Source of the DNA: Pollutimonas thiosulfatoxidans
GTDB lineage: Bacteria; Pseudomonadota; Gammaproteobacteria; Burkholderiales; Burkholderiaceae_B
Reading direction: 5' to 3'
Assembly (NCBI RefSeq): GCF_004022565.1
Contig: NZ_CP022987.1
Coordinates: 1,364,001 to 1,428,000 of the forward strand
Length of the DNA: 64,000 nucleotides
Shown: positions 16,375 through 23,466 of the stretch, one piece after another
Layout: each line of letters begins with the position of its first letter
How positions within the stretch are numbered: position 1 is the stretch's first letter
Notes under the pieces: generated by a model
Databases searched by the model: none
Told to the model about the DNA's origin: nothing
The model's input: only the letters and a program-made list of their open reading frames with translations
Translations under genes and position numbers: made by a program

Positions 16375-17424
16375 TTACGACGACACTCGACTAACTGAAT
16401 TTTTTTTGGGCCGGGCGCCACCTAATTTGACACAAGCAGTGCTTACCAAGCGCACAAATTCACGGGCATCTGAAAAATAGTTTCGGAATGCTAGGCGCAC
16501 GTCCTCGCTGGAATCGGCCCGCACAAGAACGATGTCATTTTCCGGCATTTGCTTTTCTAGATCGAATAGTGCGCGAAGCGCATCTGGAGCGTCGTCATAA
16601 CTCCTAATGTCCAGCTTCCCTTCTTTAGAGAAGATCAAAATGGCATTCTTTTTGGTCGAAATGTCGCTTTTTGCCTGATTAAGTCCCCTAAGGGTTTGAA
16701 GCAATGAAAGCTCGGCATCTAGCTTCAAAAAATCTTGCAAGGCCTCACGGTCGCCCATCGACGGGAATGGTCCAGATCGATTTTCGTGCGCTCGAGCAAG
16801 TAGCTCGCTCGCCAACGCCATTGCGTGCTGATAACGATCATCTCCCTGCTGAAACTTCGGTTGGCTCTCGGTGACGAAGCCGATTACTTCAACTGCAGTC
16901 GCCCAGGCGTGCTGAACAAGAGTGCGGTATTGGATCTCAATGAACAGGCCTGTCAGGCGTTTCCCCGCTTCCGAATTGACATCGTATTCGTACACATCAT
17001 GGATGCCCCTGTATCCAGTTGATTTTGGCATCTTTATATAGTTGTACTTATCCTCTTCGTTGCGCCTTCGATGCTTGAATCTCGCATTATGGAATCGTGA
17101 ACGAAATGCCTCCAGCTCCTTAATCGATTTAAAAATAAGTCGACATCCAGCCACATCGTCCATCCTGGCAAGCTTCATATCCGGAAGTCTGTCTAACTTT
17201 CCGAAAATCGTATTTTTTCTCTTGTGGCGCTGGGCAACAGTAATGCCAGCGCCCTTGGTCCGAGTCCTAAGAATGGCTTGAAATGTATTTAGTACCCCGC
17301 GATGGGCTGCTCGCCACTTCTCGATGACTTCCATGTCCTCTGCTGTAGCCGAACCGTTGCGAATGTTTTCGCCCGCTTTACTAACTCGTTTTCTAGATCC
17401 GCCGGGGTATGGGTAATCGCTCAT
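16375..17424 (-). CDS. RelA/SpoT-domain nucleotide pyrophosphotransferase
   Basis: 349 residues, intact. The synthetase domain spans ~35-185: KLDRLPDMKLARMDDVAGCRLIF (72-98) matches the G-loop/Mg-binding block of (p)ppGpp synthetases, GYRGIHDVYEY (137-147) is the motif that contacts the nucleotide, and EIQYRTLVQHAWATAVE (163-179) carries the acidic residue plus Gln/Arg. There is no HD hydrolase domain and no TGS/ACT regulatory region; the C-terminal ~165 residues are alpha-helical and unassigned. So it would make (p)ppGpp-like alarmones or, as in toxSAS toxins, pyrophosphorylate another substrate. No adjacent antitoxin was found. It lies in low-GC accessory DNA beside IS debris. Confidence 0.82.
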   Translation of the reverse strand: MSDYPYPGGSRKRVSKAGENIRNGSATAEDMEVIEKWRAAHRGVLNTFQAILRTRTKGAGITVAQRHKRKNTIFGKLDRLPDMKLARMDDVAGCRLIFKSIKELEAFRSRFHNARFKHRRRNEEDKYNYIKMPKSTGYRGIHDVYEYDVNSEAGKRLTGLFIEIQYRTLVQHAWATAVEVIGFVTESQPKFQQGDDRYQHAMALASELLARAHENRSGPFPSMGDREALQDFLKLDAELSLLQTLRGLNQAKSDISTKKNAILIFSKEGKLDIRSYDDAPDALRALFDLEKQMPENDIVLVRADSSEDVRLAFRNYFSDAREFVRLVSTACVKLGGARPKKNSVSRVSS

Positions 17425-17559
17425 AGGGGCTCATGTGGAAAGACGTAACTATTTTATACCACTGAAAAATGTCTGATGGGTTGATGTCTCCGCAGGCGTT
17501 GCGGGCGTTGTACTATATCGTGGACATGGTCACGACGCCCGGTCTGGACAGGTAGAGCG

Positions 17560-17950
17560 CAAATGCTAGCTGTTATGACGGCCCCCGCGCCGAGCGGTTG
17601 CAGGATATCAGCGACGAAGATGAATACCGGACTTACCAAGTCAAACAATTCGACCTATTGTCGTTTCAAGCCAGTGCAGAGAATGATCACCAACGGCGAA
17701 GCTTCCTCCGGTTCACATCCATGCTTTTCAACCAACGAAGATAAAGTTCCATCTGTCGCTTGTAGGCCGAACTCGCCAATCTTCAATTCCATCGCGACCA
17801 GCCGCGGCAGCTTACGGTTGTAGAACAACAGATCAAGGTGAAATCTTCGTAATCGATTTGGATGCGCTTCTGCCGGACGAGGAAGGAGGAACCTGCGCCC
17901 AACTCCAGCAAGAAAGATTCCATTTCGCGAATGATGGCCGTTCGGAGATC
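17560..17950 (-). pseudogene. yhcG (DUF1016/PDDEXK nuclease), C-terminal half, frameshifted
   Basis: Minus-strand translation in two frames gives DLRTAIIREMESFLLELGAG, then SFLVRQKRIQIDYEDF, and after a one-base shift HLDLLFYNRKLPRLVAMELK then IGEF, followed by a degraded tail (PLVIILCTGLKR, then ELFDLV and GIH in shifted frames). This is the C-terminal nuclease part of YhcG, with the PD-(D/E)XK-like FHLDLLFY...AMELK signature. Multiple shifts and a stop show it is not functional. Its upstream half lies at 18118-18273, beyond an inserted transposase remnant. Confidence 0.8.
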
Positions 17951-18117
17951 GCTTCCCTGCGTGCCCCGTATTGCCGTAGCGCTGTCGGACGGCGTTGATC
18001 AATTCTTTACGCGTAGCCATGCTAAGTTGCCTCGTCATGATGGGCTCCCGTCGGCCCATCCGACGGGTAACACATTACATGAGGCAACAGATCATCATAG
18101 GTAGCAAATATGACGAG
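17951..18117 (-). mobile_element. Transposase remnant inserted in yhcG
   Basis: An ATG at 18020 on the minus strand starts MATRKELINAVRQRYGNTGHAGK, resembling the N-terminus of DDE/integrase-core transposases of the MATRKEL.. type, and it runs straight into yhcG sequence near 17950. Upstream lies a nested palindrome: outer arms GTTGCCTC/GAGGCAAC (18026-18033, 18081-18088) around inner arms CCCGTCGG/CCGACGGG (18047-18054, 18060-18067). The element is reduced to ~165 bases. Confidence 0.55.
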
Positions 18118-18273
18118 TCAACGCGGTGTGGCGACAATTGACTCATCCGGGAAAGCGATGGTGAACTTGACCATCCGGCGCAGGTTTTTCTCTCCGAATC
18201 GACGCCCATAGTCCAGAGAAAGTTTCGCGGCCAACGCCGGTAGGATTTCTTCACCGTACCTGGCCCACTGCCA
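18118..18273 (-). pseudogene. yhcG (DUF1016), N-terminal fragment
   Basis: An uninterrupted minus-strand frame reads ARYGEEILPALAAKLS, then LDYGRRFGEKNLRRMVKF, then AFPDESIVATPR and TGA. It matches the N-terminal helical domain of YhcG (the GRGFSEKNLRRM..FAE.FPD..IVATLS type). It breaks exactly where the transposase remnant begins; the C-terminal half resumes at ~17950. Confidence 0.75.
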
Positions 18274-18294
18274 CGGCATCCGGTACGCGGAAGA

Positions 18295-18408
18295 TCACCT
18301 TATGCCGGTTTGCCCCCATTCAGTCGCCTTTCGCACTGGCGCATCCTGGGGATGAACATAACGCATGAACATCGCCACGGTCTTGTGCGCTGTGAGCATC
18401 ATGTCCAT
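18295..18408 (-). pseudogene. Tyrosine recombinase (integrase) C-terminal fragment
   Basis: 37 codons from an ATG read MDMMLTAHKTVAMFMRYVHP, then QDAPVRKATEWGQTGIR and a stop. HKTVAMFMRYVH corresponds to the GHKT...RYxH block that ends the catalytic domain of phage-type integrases and includes the nucleophilic Tyr. Everything upstream is missing, so it is a relic of the integrase that once mobilised some of this DNA. Confidence 0.7.
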
Positions 18409-18588
18409 CTTGACAGCTAGAGCACAGCACTCATGAACATGAACCTATCATCCACGCCTCGGTTAGAATATAGCCACGCAAGCGGAAACCGTGGCTCTGC
18501 ACGAGATGGCCTCCATCTCACCATCAAGTAATCACCGGGACGGGCCGGCTCTTCACAAGAGTCAGAAGGCTCTTTTACTGGAGTTACT

Positions 18589-19029
18589 TTGTTTTATCTA
18601 TCCCCGATCAAACGGCGCATTACCTACGTCGTGCTTTTCGAGATTTTTGCTGTCCTGTTCTCAACCATCATATTGATGATCCTGAGCGGCGGAAATGCTC
18701 AAGGATCACTGCCTATTGCGATCGCCGTCTCCGCGCTGGCAGTTGCTTGGAACTATATCTACAACACGCTCTTCGAATCATGGGAGAGGCGTAGCGGTGT
18801 CTTCGCGCGCACCGTTAAAATCCGGTGCATACATGCTGCGGGATTTGAGGCGGGGCTGCTGGCGGCCACCCTGCCGCTATACATGCTTTGGTACAACATC
18901 GGCGTGTACAAGGCCTTCACGATGGTAGCCGCGCTACTCGTGTTTTTCCTCATTTACACGTTTATCTTTACCCTGCTTTTTGATACCGTCTTTGAGCTTC
19001 CGAATCAGCGCGAGCCTCAAAGCGCATGA
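18589..19029 (+). CDS. PACE-family efflux transporter
   Basis: 146 residues, inner membrane, two tandem bacterial transmembrane-pair repeats: (1) KRRITYVVLFEIFAVLFS ... ALAVAWNYIYNTLFESWE, (2) RCIHAAGFEAGLLAATLP ... FFLIYTFIFTLLFDTVFE. This matches AceI-type proton-coupled exporters of biocides such as chlorhexidine or short diamines, including the conserved Glu in FE(I/A) of each first helix and the WN..FN/F..LFD motifs. The TTG at 18589 is used since GGAG sits five bases upstream and the family begins just before RRI. A GC-rich 7-bp hairpin follows the stop (19030-19049). Confidence 0.85.
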   Translation: MFYLSPIKRRITYVVLFEIFAVLFSTIILMILSGGNAQGSLPIAIAVSALAVAWNYIYNTLFESWERRSGVFARTVKIRCIHAAGFEAGLLAATLPLYMLWYNIGVYKAFTMVAALLVFFLIYTFIFTLLFDTVFELPNQREPQSA

Positions 19030-19049
19030 GGGCCCCTTAGCTGGGGCCC
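19030..19049. terminator. GC-rich hairpin between convergent genes
   Basis: GGGCCCC (19030-19036) pairs with GGGGCCC (19043-19049) around a 6-nt loop directly after the transporter stop codon. There is no T-tract, so termination efficiency is uncertain. Confidence 0.45.
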
Positions 19050-19066
19050 CGTTATCGCGTCTGCGA

Positions 19067-19261
19067 TCACTTCGCTGGTTTGAATGCAGCCACGGTCAGC
19101 TGAGCCGCAATCTCATCGAGATCGTCGATCTCGCCCGCGTCGGCCTCGGCTTTTTTCAAGCTGTCTCTTATGGCGAGGAACTGCCCGACGACTCTTTCAG
19201 CTCTGGCCCGGTGCTTCCGGCTGGATCGACTTTCTTTTAACTTAATTGATTCATCTGACAT
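19067..19261 (-). CDS. Small hypothetical protein, charged coiled-coil type
   Basis: 64 residues, not recognised. The N-terminus is very basic (KLKESRSSRKHRARAER), followed by an alternating charged helix and an acidic EIDDLDEIAAQL segment. The ATG is preceded by GGAG at a 5-base spacing, which supports a real gene. It converges on the PACE gene. Confidence 0.55.
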   Translation of the reverse strand: MSDESIKLKESRSSRKHRARAERVVGQFLAIRDSLKKAEADAGEIDDLDEIAAQLTVAAFKPAK

Positions 19262-19424
19262 ACAAGCTCCATTGGGTGAACGGCTTTAGTATGCCACAGG
19301 CAAAAGCTCGGCCAGTTCTTTGGACGCGCTAAGCGCTAACTATAAACCCCAATGGTGACTGCAGCCCATGCGCAGTAAAAGTAACTAAGTTTATCTACGC
19401 ATGTAGGGCACTGGAGAGTCAACC

Positions 19425-19583
19425 ATGATGGAAATTCTTGGGCAAAAGGCACCGGTCATCGTTGCGCTTATAGCCCTGCTAATCGCCATCCTATGGATCG
19501 CCCTGCCATTCGCTGTGTTCGGCATCAAAAGCAGACTGGATAGAATCATTCAATTGTTGGAACAACAACGAAGCGAGAAGTAG
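19425..19583 (+). CDS. Small single-pass membrane protein (52 aa)
   Basis: A double ATG preceded by GGAGAG opens a 52-codon frame: MMEILGQKAP, a strongly hydrophobic helix (VIVALIALLIAILWIALPFAVFG written in part: IVALIALLIAILWIALPF), then IKSRLDRIIQLLEQQRSEK, an amphipathic cytoplasmic tail. The LPFAVFGxKxxLDxII arrangement resembles small proteins I have seen in other Burkholderiales genomes, with no known function. Its TAG overlaps by one base the GTG of the next frame. Confidence 0.65.
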   Translation: MMEILGQKAPVIVALIALLIAILWIALPFAVFGIKSRLDRIIQLLEQQRSEK

Positions 19584-19956
19584 TGCGCGCTTCCCTGCTC
19601 TTCATTGCATTGCTCTTCTACTGTAGAGCCTTCTATAAAGTCGTGTTGACAGCTGTGTTCGTCATGACGCTTGTCTCCATGCTAGTACCCGCCTATGCGC
19701 AGAACCAACCGTGCTCGGGTAAGAAAGGCGGCATCTCACACTGTGCCAGTGGAAAGTTCGTCTGCAATGACGGCTCGATTAGTGCGAGCAAGAGGACTTG
19801 CACCGCGCCAGGAAATCAGCGCGAAGCCCAACTGGCAGAACAAAAGGCTAGCTCGGAAGCTACTTGCGACTGTGCCACCGGAACGTTCTGCACGGGCCCG
19901 AGGGCGGCGTGTATTGCTATGCCAAAAGTGGAAAGAAGAGCTATGTTCGGAAATGA
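19583..19956 (+). pseudogene. YdcA-like secreted cysteine-rich protein, frameshifted
   Basis: A signal-peptide-like start (VMTLVSMLVPAYA) is followed by CSGKKGGISHCASGKFVC and NDGSISASKRTC, the cysteine pattern of the small YdcA-like family. The second half begins CDCATGTFCTGP but the expected continuation GGVYCYAKSGKKSYVRK then stop lies in a different frame, ending at 19956. A one-base loss near 19898 therefore seems to have thrown the gene into an unrelated frame that runs to 20116. Start is uncertain (GTG at 19583 or GTG at 19643). It could also be a sequencing error. Confidence 0.6.
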
Positions 19957-20157
19957 CACCCCTATGCAACCGTGGCGAATGAGGACCGACTTATCCACCG
20001 ATTCTGTGAATAACTCCAGGGATAACTTCGGGGCAACGTCTGGTGAGCCAGCGGCTATGCGCTCTGGGGTTACGTGGTCAACGAGCAAGCAAAGAGCTGC
20101 TGGTAATATCGGATAACTGTATCCGCCGACCACCCAGCAAAGCAAGGAATTATTAAA

Positions 20158-20280
20158 TTGAGCCAACCTTTACGCATCCTGCTGGCTATTGCTATCGGAT
20201 TTGCCATCTACAAGATGGGCCAGCAGAGCCCAAGCGCATCGGACGCACCATCGACCACTACAGAGCAATCAGAACCATAG
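20158..20280 (+). CDS. Very small membrane protein (40 aa)
   Basis: A TTG start, with AAGGA upstream at a long spacing, opens a 40-codon frame: MSQPLRILLAIAIGFAIYKM, then a Ser/Thr/Glu tail. One transmembrane helix, no known family. Support comes from position within a row of similar small genes. Confidence 0.4.
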   Translation: MSQPLRILLAIAIGFAIYKMGQQSPSASDAPSTTTEQSEP

Positions 20281-20362
20281 GCATACGCCTTGCCCATTGC
20301 ACACAGCAATGCTGGATGACGACTCAGCCGAGACTGCCCAGGCATCGCAACAGGAGGCCTAC

Positions 20363-20557
20363 ATGCAACAGTCCGCTAGCCATAACAGACCTGACCGCCC
20401 GCGGGACACGGACATCAACGTACCACCAAAGCCGGGACAACCGCTGCCGAATCCGGAGAATCCGGACCTACCGGGCACTACGCCATCCGATCCGGAAGAT
20501 CCTGGTCAAGGTCAGCCCATCCCACCCGAGATGGACACCACCAAGCCCAGGCTTTAA
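20363..20557 (+). CDS. Small proline-rich hypothetical protein
   Basis: 64 residues beginning MQQSASHNRPDRPRDTDINV; the rest is repeating Pro/Asp/Glu/Gly (PKPGQPLPNPENPDLP, PSDPEDPGQGQPIPPE), thus presumably disordered. The ATG at 20363 has an excellent AGGAGG five bases upstream, so it is preferred to longer versions of the frame. No function can be given. Confidence 0.55.
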   Translation: MQQSASHNRPDRPRDTDINVPPKPGQPLPNPENPDLPGTTPSDPEDPGQGQPIPPEMDTTKPRL

Positions 20558-20631
20558 GCAGCGCGGATGCCGAAAGAGGACCCATACGCTACCATGGGCG
20601 ACTACAGCCAAATCCATGGAGCCTCATCGCA

Positions 20632-21144
20632 GTGACCGATTCCCCCGCAACGTCCGACGACATCGACCTGGATCACGAGCCAGCCACCCGTGCCCACGAA
20701 GCCCGGCTATGGCGTGATGACGGCTGGACCGCCAAAGTCATCAAGAACGGGGACGACGATGGCTGGGCAGTCGAAATGACTCAGGAAGGCGAAGACGAGC
20801 CAGCCCTGGTCGGGCCCTGGACCATGGGGCGCGACAAGAAGAACCCCAAGCCGCTGGATTCAGCCGCTTTCATCACGCTGGTAAAGACGGCATCCGAAGT
20901 GCTGCGCAGGCACGAGCAGCAACGTCACGCTCTGCTGCACAAGAACGTGACGATAGACTCCGGCTCTGACCGCTTGCGCATTGATCTGGATATCATTCCT
21001 GACGAGTACGAACCGTATGCCGAGCTAAGCGCACACAACGGGTTCGGTGAGGAACTTGCAAGAGTCCGGGTACAACCCGGCTTCAAGCTAAGTCGCGAAA
21101 GCGCAGCCGACTGGGTCGCCAACAACTTCGCTCGGCCGTCGTGA
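20632..21144 (+). CDS. Hypothetical acidic protein
   Basis: 170 residues, soluble and acidic, starting at GTG. Visible features are a Trp-rich WRDDGWTAKVIKNGDDDGWAVEM block, then GPWTMGRDKKNPKPLD and a C-terminal LSRESAADWVANNF. I do not know the family. Composition is near the core GC, and it follows the small-gene row in the same direction. Confidence 0.6.
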   Translation: MTDSPATSDDIDLDHEPATRAHEARLWRDDGWTAKVIKNGDDDGWAVEMTQEGEDEPALVGPWTMGRDKKNPKPLDSAAFITLVKTASEVLRRHEQQRHALLHKNVTIDSGSDRLRIDLDIIPDEYEPYAELSAHNGFGEELARVRVQPGFKLSRESAADWVANNFARPS

Positions 21145-21286
21145 TCGCGGCATAGCGGAAGCCGCAGAGGTTTTACAACATAATCGCGCCTGCCCTCATT
21201 TGTTGCTGCGTTTGTTTGTCAGATAAGGCCATAATTCGTCTCATCTGAGCTTCCACAGGAAGCATCGCCCCACGACGAAGGACCTC

Positions 21287-23146
21287 ATGCCCAACAAGCC
21301 ACCCGACGACAAATCCGCCGAAGCTGGCCAGCCCGGCATGCCGCCCGCGCATGGCACGTCACCCCCACCACCCCGCCCCCACATAGAACGCAGCAAGTTC
21401 GGCGGCACGCACGCCGACCTGATCGCGCCTTCGACGACGATGCCCCTGTATCGCGCAGTGACCTCAGCAAAGGCCCGCAGGAGCTCCTCGAACACCGCAA
21501 ATCCCGCATCAACTGGGGCGTGCTGCTGATTTCATCGGCAGTGATTCTTGCTTTCTCGATCTGGGTCATGCTGGTGCCGGATGCGGGCGATGGCAACACA
21601 GCGGCTGCGATGCAAGATGCCGTGGTCTGGACGCTGGTCGGCACGGTGTTCGGCGTTGCCACGTCCATGGGCATCGGCGTGGTATTGCTCAACGTGGGCT
21701 TCTCCTTGATTTTCGGGCTCGAGCAAGGCCTCGCGCTGCAGATCGCGCTGGTCCTCGGTGCAGTGGTGCTGACCATTGCGGCCACAACGTCCGGCGTCGA
21801 CCGCGGCATACGCTGGATATCGGAGCTCAACCTGTGGAGCGCCGTGGCGATGATGGTCTACATCCTGGTCACAGGTCAGACGGCATTCCTTCTTAACGCC
21901 CTTACCGAAAACATAGGCCGTTTCATTCTTACGTTTCCTGCGCGCACGCTGCAGACTTTTGCCTATGAGCCCGGCGGCTCGGAATGGATGGGCGGCTGGA
22001 CCTCTTCTTCTGGGCCTTCTGGCTTGCGTGGGGACCGTTCGTGGGTGTGTTCCTTGCCCGCATTTCGCGCGGGCGCACGCTGCGCGAGTTCGTGATTGCA
22101 GCCATCACCGCCCCCGTCTTGTGTGACTTTGTCATTGTCTCGCTGTTCGGCAATTCAGCGCTGTTCCATGTCATTCAGGGCAACACGGCGTTTGCCGAGC
22201 TGGCGGTGCAAAGCCCCGAACGCGGCTGGTACGCGCTGCTGGAGATGTTCCCGGGCGCAATGTTCCTGATCCGGCTGGCGACGCTGTCCGGCTTGCTGTT
22301 CTACCTGACCAGCGCCAACTCGGGCGCGATGGTGATGTCGAACTTCTCGGCCTCCATTCCGGACCCCTCGCAAGATGGGCCGAAATGGTTGCGCATCTTC
22401 TGGGCTGTACTGACGGCCGTGCTGACCGTGGCGATGTTGCTGGCAGGCGGCGTAACGACCATGGAGTACGCAACGCTAATCTTCGCCTTGCCAGTGACTA
22501 TCATCGCTTACCTCACGATGGCATCCTTCTATAAGGTGTTGCGCATGGAGCGGGCCGAGCGCGAGGGTCAGGTCTTGCGCCGGCCAACCATGGCGCCGAT
22601 GGGCGGCCAGGTACCAGAGCGCTCCTGGAAGCAGCGACTGGAGCAGTTGCGTGCCTTCCCATCGCTGCGGCAGGCTACGCAGTTCCTGGATCGCACTGTG
22701 CGGCCCGCGCTCGACGATGTGGCGGCCGAGTTCCAGAAACAGGGCTACGAGATGGAACGTACCGCCATGCCCAACGCACATGGCATCGAAGAGCCCTGCT
22801 GCGGGTCTCGATGGATACCTTCCGGGCCTTTCACTACCAGGTTGCCATCGTCGAGGCGCCCGTGCCGATGTTCAGTGGTCGAATGACCCGCGAAACCGAC
22901 GTCTACTACCGGCTGGAAGTCTTTACCCAGACGGGCTCGGGGGGATACGACCTGATGGGCCTGACCAGGCAGCAGATTATCGACGATGTGCTGGAGCGAT
23001 ACGAGGCCCACCTGGCCTTCCTGACCGTCTCTACCGAGACCGATACTGCCTCCGTGTTGACGCCGGCAGTAACACCAAAAGACGAACCACCCATGGTGCC
23101 GAAAGATGCTGGAGATCTCCAAAACCTTCAAAACAATAAGGAATGA
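21287..23146 (+). pseudogene. BetT-type BCCT choline/betaine transporter, broken
   Basis: Successive frames give a nearly complete C-terminal BCCT transporter: first helix INWGVLLISSAVILAFSIWV, then VGTVFGVATSMGIGVVLLN, DRGIRWISELNLW, FFWAFWLAWGPFVGVFLARI, SRGRTLREF, TSANSGAMV, and the long hydrophilic C-terminal domain typical of BetT (RAFHYQVAIVEAPVPMFSGR, then YYRLEVFTQTGSGGYDLMG). Frameshifts lie near 21427, 21995 and 22790. In addition about 170 residues are missing at ~21610, where the first helix joins directly to the VGTVFGVATS helix, so helices 2-5 with the substrate tryptophans are gone. It cannot make a working carrier. Confidence 0.88.
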
Positions 23147-23235
23147 CCGTCGTTTAGCGGATTGACATGGAGCCCGGGCACGGAACTTGCTACGAGACGT
23201 CTCTGAATATAAGCGTTTACCAAACGGAGGGTCAC

Positions 23236-23373
23236 ATGTCGTATGAAAGCGTTCCGCTAATGCTCTACACACTGGGAATCTTCCTGGCCGTCGCCGTCAT
23301 CTACATCAACTGGCGTGAACAAAGTGAAGACAACAGGTCGAGCACCGGGAACGGGCCGGAAACCGCTCATTAA
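23236..23373 (+). CDS. Small single-pass membrane protein (45 aa)
   Basis: MSYESVPLMLYTLGIFLAVA then VIYINWREQ and a polar tail; one helix. GGAGG is seven bases before the ATG at 23236. It follows the broken transporter and precedes a strong terminator. Function unknown. Confidence 0.5.
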   Translation: MSYESVPLMLYTLGIFLAVAVIYINWREQSEDNRSSTGNGPETAH

Positions 23374-23393
23374 TCCGTTCCCTTGAGCCCTGG

Positions 23394-23429
23394 AAAGAGA
23401 TCAGCGGCCCATGGGCCGCTGATCTCTTT
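23394..23429. terminator. Perfect 36-bp palindrome, bidirectional terminator
   Basis: Bases 23394-23411 are the exact reverse complement of 23412-23429, with A-rich and T-rich ends on the two sides. It sits between a plus-strand small gene and the minus-strand glucose dehydrogenase, so it can end both transcripts. Confidence 0.85.
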
Positions 23430-23466
23430 TCCACGTCAGGATCTTCTTGGCTGCTGAAAATGCGGG

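Noticed and set aside
18484..18560. Hairpins upstream of the PACE gene, considered as a guanidine-type (mini-ykkC) riboswitch
   Set aside because: There is a GGGACGG stretch and small stems, but not the two matched ACGR hairpins required.
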